Shown in pieces: positions 20,384-22,108 of a stretch of DNA of 22,108 bases; the stretch's first letter is position 1; the number at the start of each line of letters is the position of its first letter. Made by a program: the position numbers and the translations under genes. This DNA is from a virus. Location: the IMG/VR virus record IMGVR_UViG_3300050821_003817, positions 1-22,108 of that record; one strand, written 5' to 3'. Below the pieces are notes generated by a model, which saw nothing but the letters and a program-made list of their open reading frames with translations, had not been told where the DNA came from and made no database searches.

Positions 20384-22108
20384 TGGGAAAGGGCAGCAGC
20401 ACCGTCAGCGGGTACCGCTATTACATGGGCCTGCACTTCGGCCTGTGTCACTCGCTTGAGCCGTACGTCGGGGCGAGCGTCGCCGATGGGCTTCTGGAAA
20501 TACGCGCCGGGGATCTGACCGCGTGGGCCGGCACGCAGACCGGTTCCGGAACGATCTATATCAACTCACCTGGCCTGTTCGGGGGTGATCAGCGCGAGGG
20601 GGGAATTCTCGGCTACGCCGACCTCATGGCGGGCGAATCGACGCAGCTCGCTAACCCGTACTTGACCGCGCAGCAGGGCTTGCCGCAGTCGGCCTTCCGT
20701 GGGCTCGCGACGCTCGTTTACAAGTCCGGCCAGGTCGGCTCGAACAACCCATACCCGAAACCCTGGACCTTTCGCGTTCGTCGCACCACGGCCGGCTGGC
20801 AGGGCGGGGCCCCGTGGAACCCGACTCAAGCGGCGATCACGCTGTCGAGCGGGGTCGTCGGAATGAACCCGGCGCACATCATTTACGAAGCGCTCACCAA
20901 CAGCGATTGGGGCATGGGGTACCCCAGCGCGCAGCTCGATCTGACGTCGTTTACCGCGGCTGCGACTCAACTCTATAGCGAGGGTCTCGGTCTGTGCGTG
21001 CTGTGGAACCGCGAGAACACGATCGAGCAATTCATTCAGGACATTATCAATAACGCGGGCGGGGCGCTGATCTCTGACCCGACTACCGGTCTGTTCGTGC
21101 TCAAGCTGCTGCGCGGGGGCTACAACCCGCTCACGCTTCCGACCTTCACCGAAGACAACGTGCTCGAAATCGTCAGCTATGACGCGGCCACGGTCATCGG
21201 GGCGATCAACGAAATGGTCGTAACCTACGTCGACCCGACCATCGGCAGCAATAACTACGGCGGGCAGCAGTGCGTCGCGGTGCAGGCCACCGGAAGCATT
21301 CAAGCTTCGGGGGTCGTCGTCTCGCAAAAGCGGGACTACAAGTACATCGCGACGGCGGATCTGGCGTCGCGAATCGCGCAGCGCGACCTCGCGCCGCTGT
21401 CGACGGCACTTAAGCGCATTCAGGTCAAGCTCGACCGTACCGCGTGGACGCTCACCCCGGCCGACGTGTTCGTGCTCGACTTTGCTCCGCTCGGGATTGG
21501 CTCGGTCGTTTTTCGTGTCGGCGAGATCGATTACGGAACGCTCACCGCGGGCGCTGTCACCGTCACCGCGATCCAAGACGTGTTCAGTCTTCCCGCTTCG
21601 AGCTACGTCTCGGTGCCGACGACGGGATGGGTCCCGCCGAACCCGAACCCGATCGCCACGGCTCACTGGATGGGCATCGACGCCGACTATCGAACGCTGT
21701 ACCGCGATTTACCCGCGTACGAATTTACGACGCTCGGGGCCGGTCAGGGTTTCATCATGCTGGCCGCTCAACGTCCCACGGGCATGTCGTACAACTACCA
21801 GCTATGGAGCGTCGTCTCGCCGGGTTCGACCTATCTTTTTCACGGGGGCGGAAACTGGACCCCGACCGCGCTGGTCACCTCAAGCCTTGGTCCGTTCGAT
21901 ACGTCGATATCGCTGAACACCGCGACCGACCTGACGAACGTGCTCGCCGGCACGGCCGCGATGCTCACCGACGGGGTTCACTTCGAGGTCGTGGAAATCG
22001 ACGCCATCGACCCGGTCGCGCTGACCGCGACCATTGCGCGCGGGTGTCTCGACACGGTCTCGTACGCGTTCAGCGCCGGGGCGCGGCTGTGGTTTACCGA
22101 TCTGGTCT
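20383..22108 (+). CDS. tail tip / host specificity protein, J-like (5' part)
   Basis: ATG at 20383 in a TGATG overlap; the frame stays open to the window end (575 codons visible). It opens MGKGSSTVSGYRYYMGLHFGLCHS, then EIRAGDLTAWAGTQTGSGTIYINSPGLFGGDQREGGI, a start shared by large siphophage tail-tip proteins. A central segment reads NPAHIIYEALTNSDWGMGYP...LGLCVLWNRENTIEQFIQDIINNAGGALISDP, matching the gpJ/phage-tail_3 hub domain pattern. The next block (KRIQVKLDRTAWTLTPADVFVLDFAPLGI) is also typical. The last 80 visible residues hold the small beta module also seen in the 567-residue tail protein. The missing C-terminus should carry receptor-binding domains. Confidence 0.88.
   Translation, partial: MGKGSSTVSGYRYYMGLHFGLCHSLEPYVGASVADGLLEIRAGDLTAWAGTQTGSGTIYINSPGLFGGDQREGGILGYADLMAGESTQLANPYLTAQQGLPQSAFRGLATLVYKSGQVGSNNPYPKPWTFRVRRTTAGWQGGAPWNPTQAAITLSSGVVGMNPAHIIYEALTNSDWGMGYPSAQLDLTSFTAAATQLYSEGLGLCVLWNRENTIEQFIQDIINNAGGALISDPTTGLFVLKLLRGGYNPLTLPTFTEDNVLEIVSYDAATVIGAINEMVVTYVDPTIGSNNYGGQQCVAVQATGSIQASGVVVSQKRDYKYIATADLASRIAQRDLAPLSTALKRIQVKLDRTAWTLTPADVFVLDFAPLGIGSVVFRVGEIDYGTLTAGAVTVTAIQDVFSLPASSYVSVPTTGWVPPNPNPIATAHWMGIDADYRTLYRDLPAYEFTTLGAGQGFIMLAAQRPTGMSYNYQLWSVVSPGSTYLFHGGGNWTPTALVTSSLGPFDTSISLNTATDLTNVLAGTAAMLTDGVHFEVVEIDAIDPVALTATIARGCLDTVSYAFSAGARLWFTDLV

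Noticed and set aside
20566-21666. A 366-residue open frame on the minus strand
   Set aside because: It is antisense to the J-like gene, which has clear family motifs on the plus strand. The antisense product is low-complexity R/D/H.
1-22108. CRISPR arrays, insertion sequences, integrase or attachment sites
   Set aside because: No spaced direct repeats, transposase motifs, integrase motifs or flanking inverted repeats were seen on reading both strands.

Overview
This window is part of the genome of a tailed double-stranded DNA phage (or prophage) with a long non-contractile tail. The DNA is GC-rich, with strong G/C preference at third codon positions, frequent GTG starts, and dense gene packing through ATGA, GTGA and TGATG overlaps. 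The protein families (GpA-type terminase, lambda-type portal, HK97-type protease and capsid, gpL-like tail protein) point to a siphovirus of a GC-rich Gram-negative, probably proteobacterial, host. No integrase, repressor or lysis gene is visible, so lifestyle and host cannot be fixed from this window.

Layout. Positions 1-1426 hold short plus-strand accessory genes: the tail end of an unidentified gene, a basic 50-residue protein, a tRNA-like gene with an abnormal anticodon arm, a cysteine-rich zinc-ribbon-like protein, a small membrane protein and three small conserved phage proteins. Positions 1428-2451 hold a PP-loop ATPase of the PAPS-reductase type and, on the opposite strand, an ASCH-domain protein. 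The two genes converge and overlap by 158 bp. The ASCH gene is the only minus-strand gene I support in the window.

From 2478 onward all genes are on the plus strand and follow the usual siphovirus order. They are small and large terminase, a gpW-like joining protein, a repeat-containing head-fibre-like protein, portal, a fused prohead protease and major capsid protein, a small post-capsid protein, a decoration-like protein, head-tail joining protein, tail terminator and major tail protein. A strong rho-independent terminator follows. Then come the tail chaperones G and GT (linked by a -1 frameshift on seven Ts), the tape measure, two paralogous tail proteins, a distal-tail-like protein, a gpL/DUF2163-like protein with four cysteines, two small tail-module proteins, and the start of a large tail-tip (J-like) protein that runs off the window.

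How it fits together: the terminases pump DNA through the portal into a shell made from the protease-capsid polyprotein. The joining and terminator proteins connect head and tail. G/GT load the tail-tube subunit around the tape measure. The genes from 15487 onward probably build the tail tip that recognises the host. The least ordinary parts are the PP-loop/ASCH pair, the tRNA, the repeat protein between connector and portal, and the duplicated or shared modules among the tail-tip proteins.
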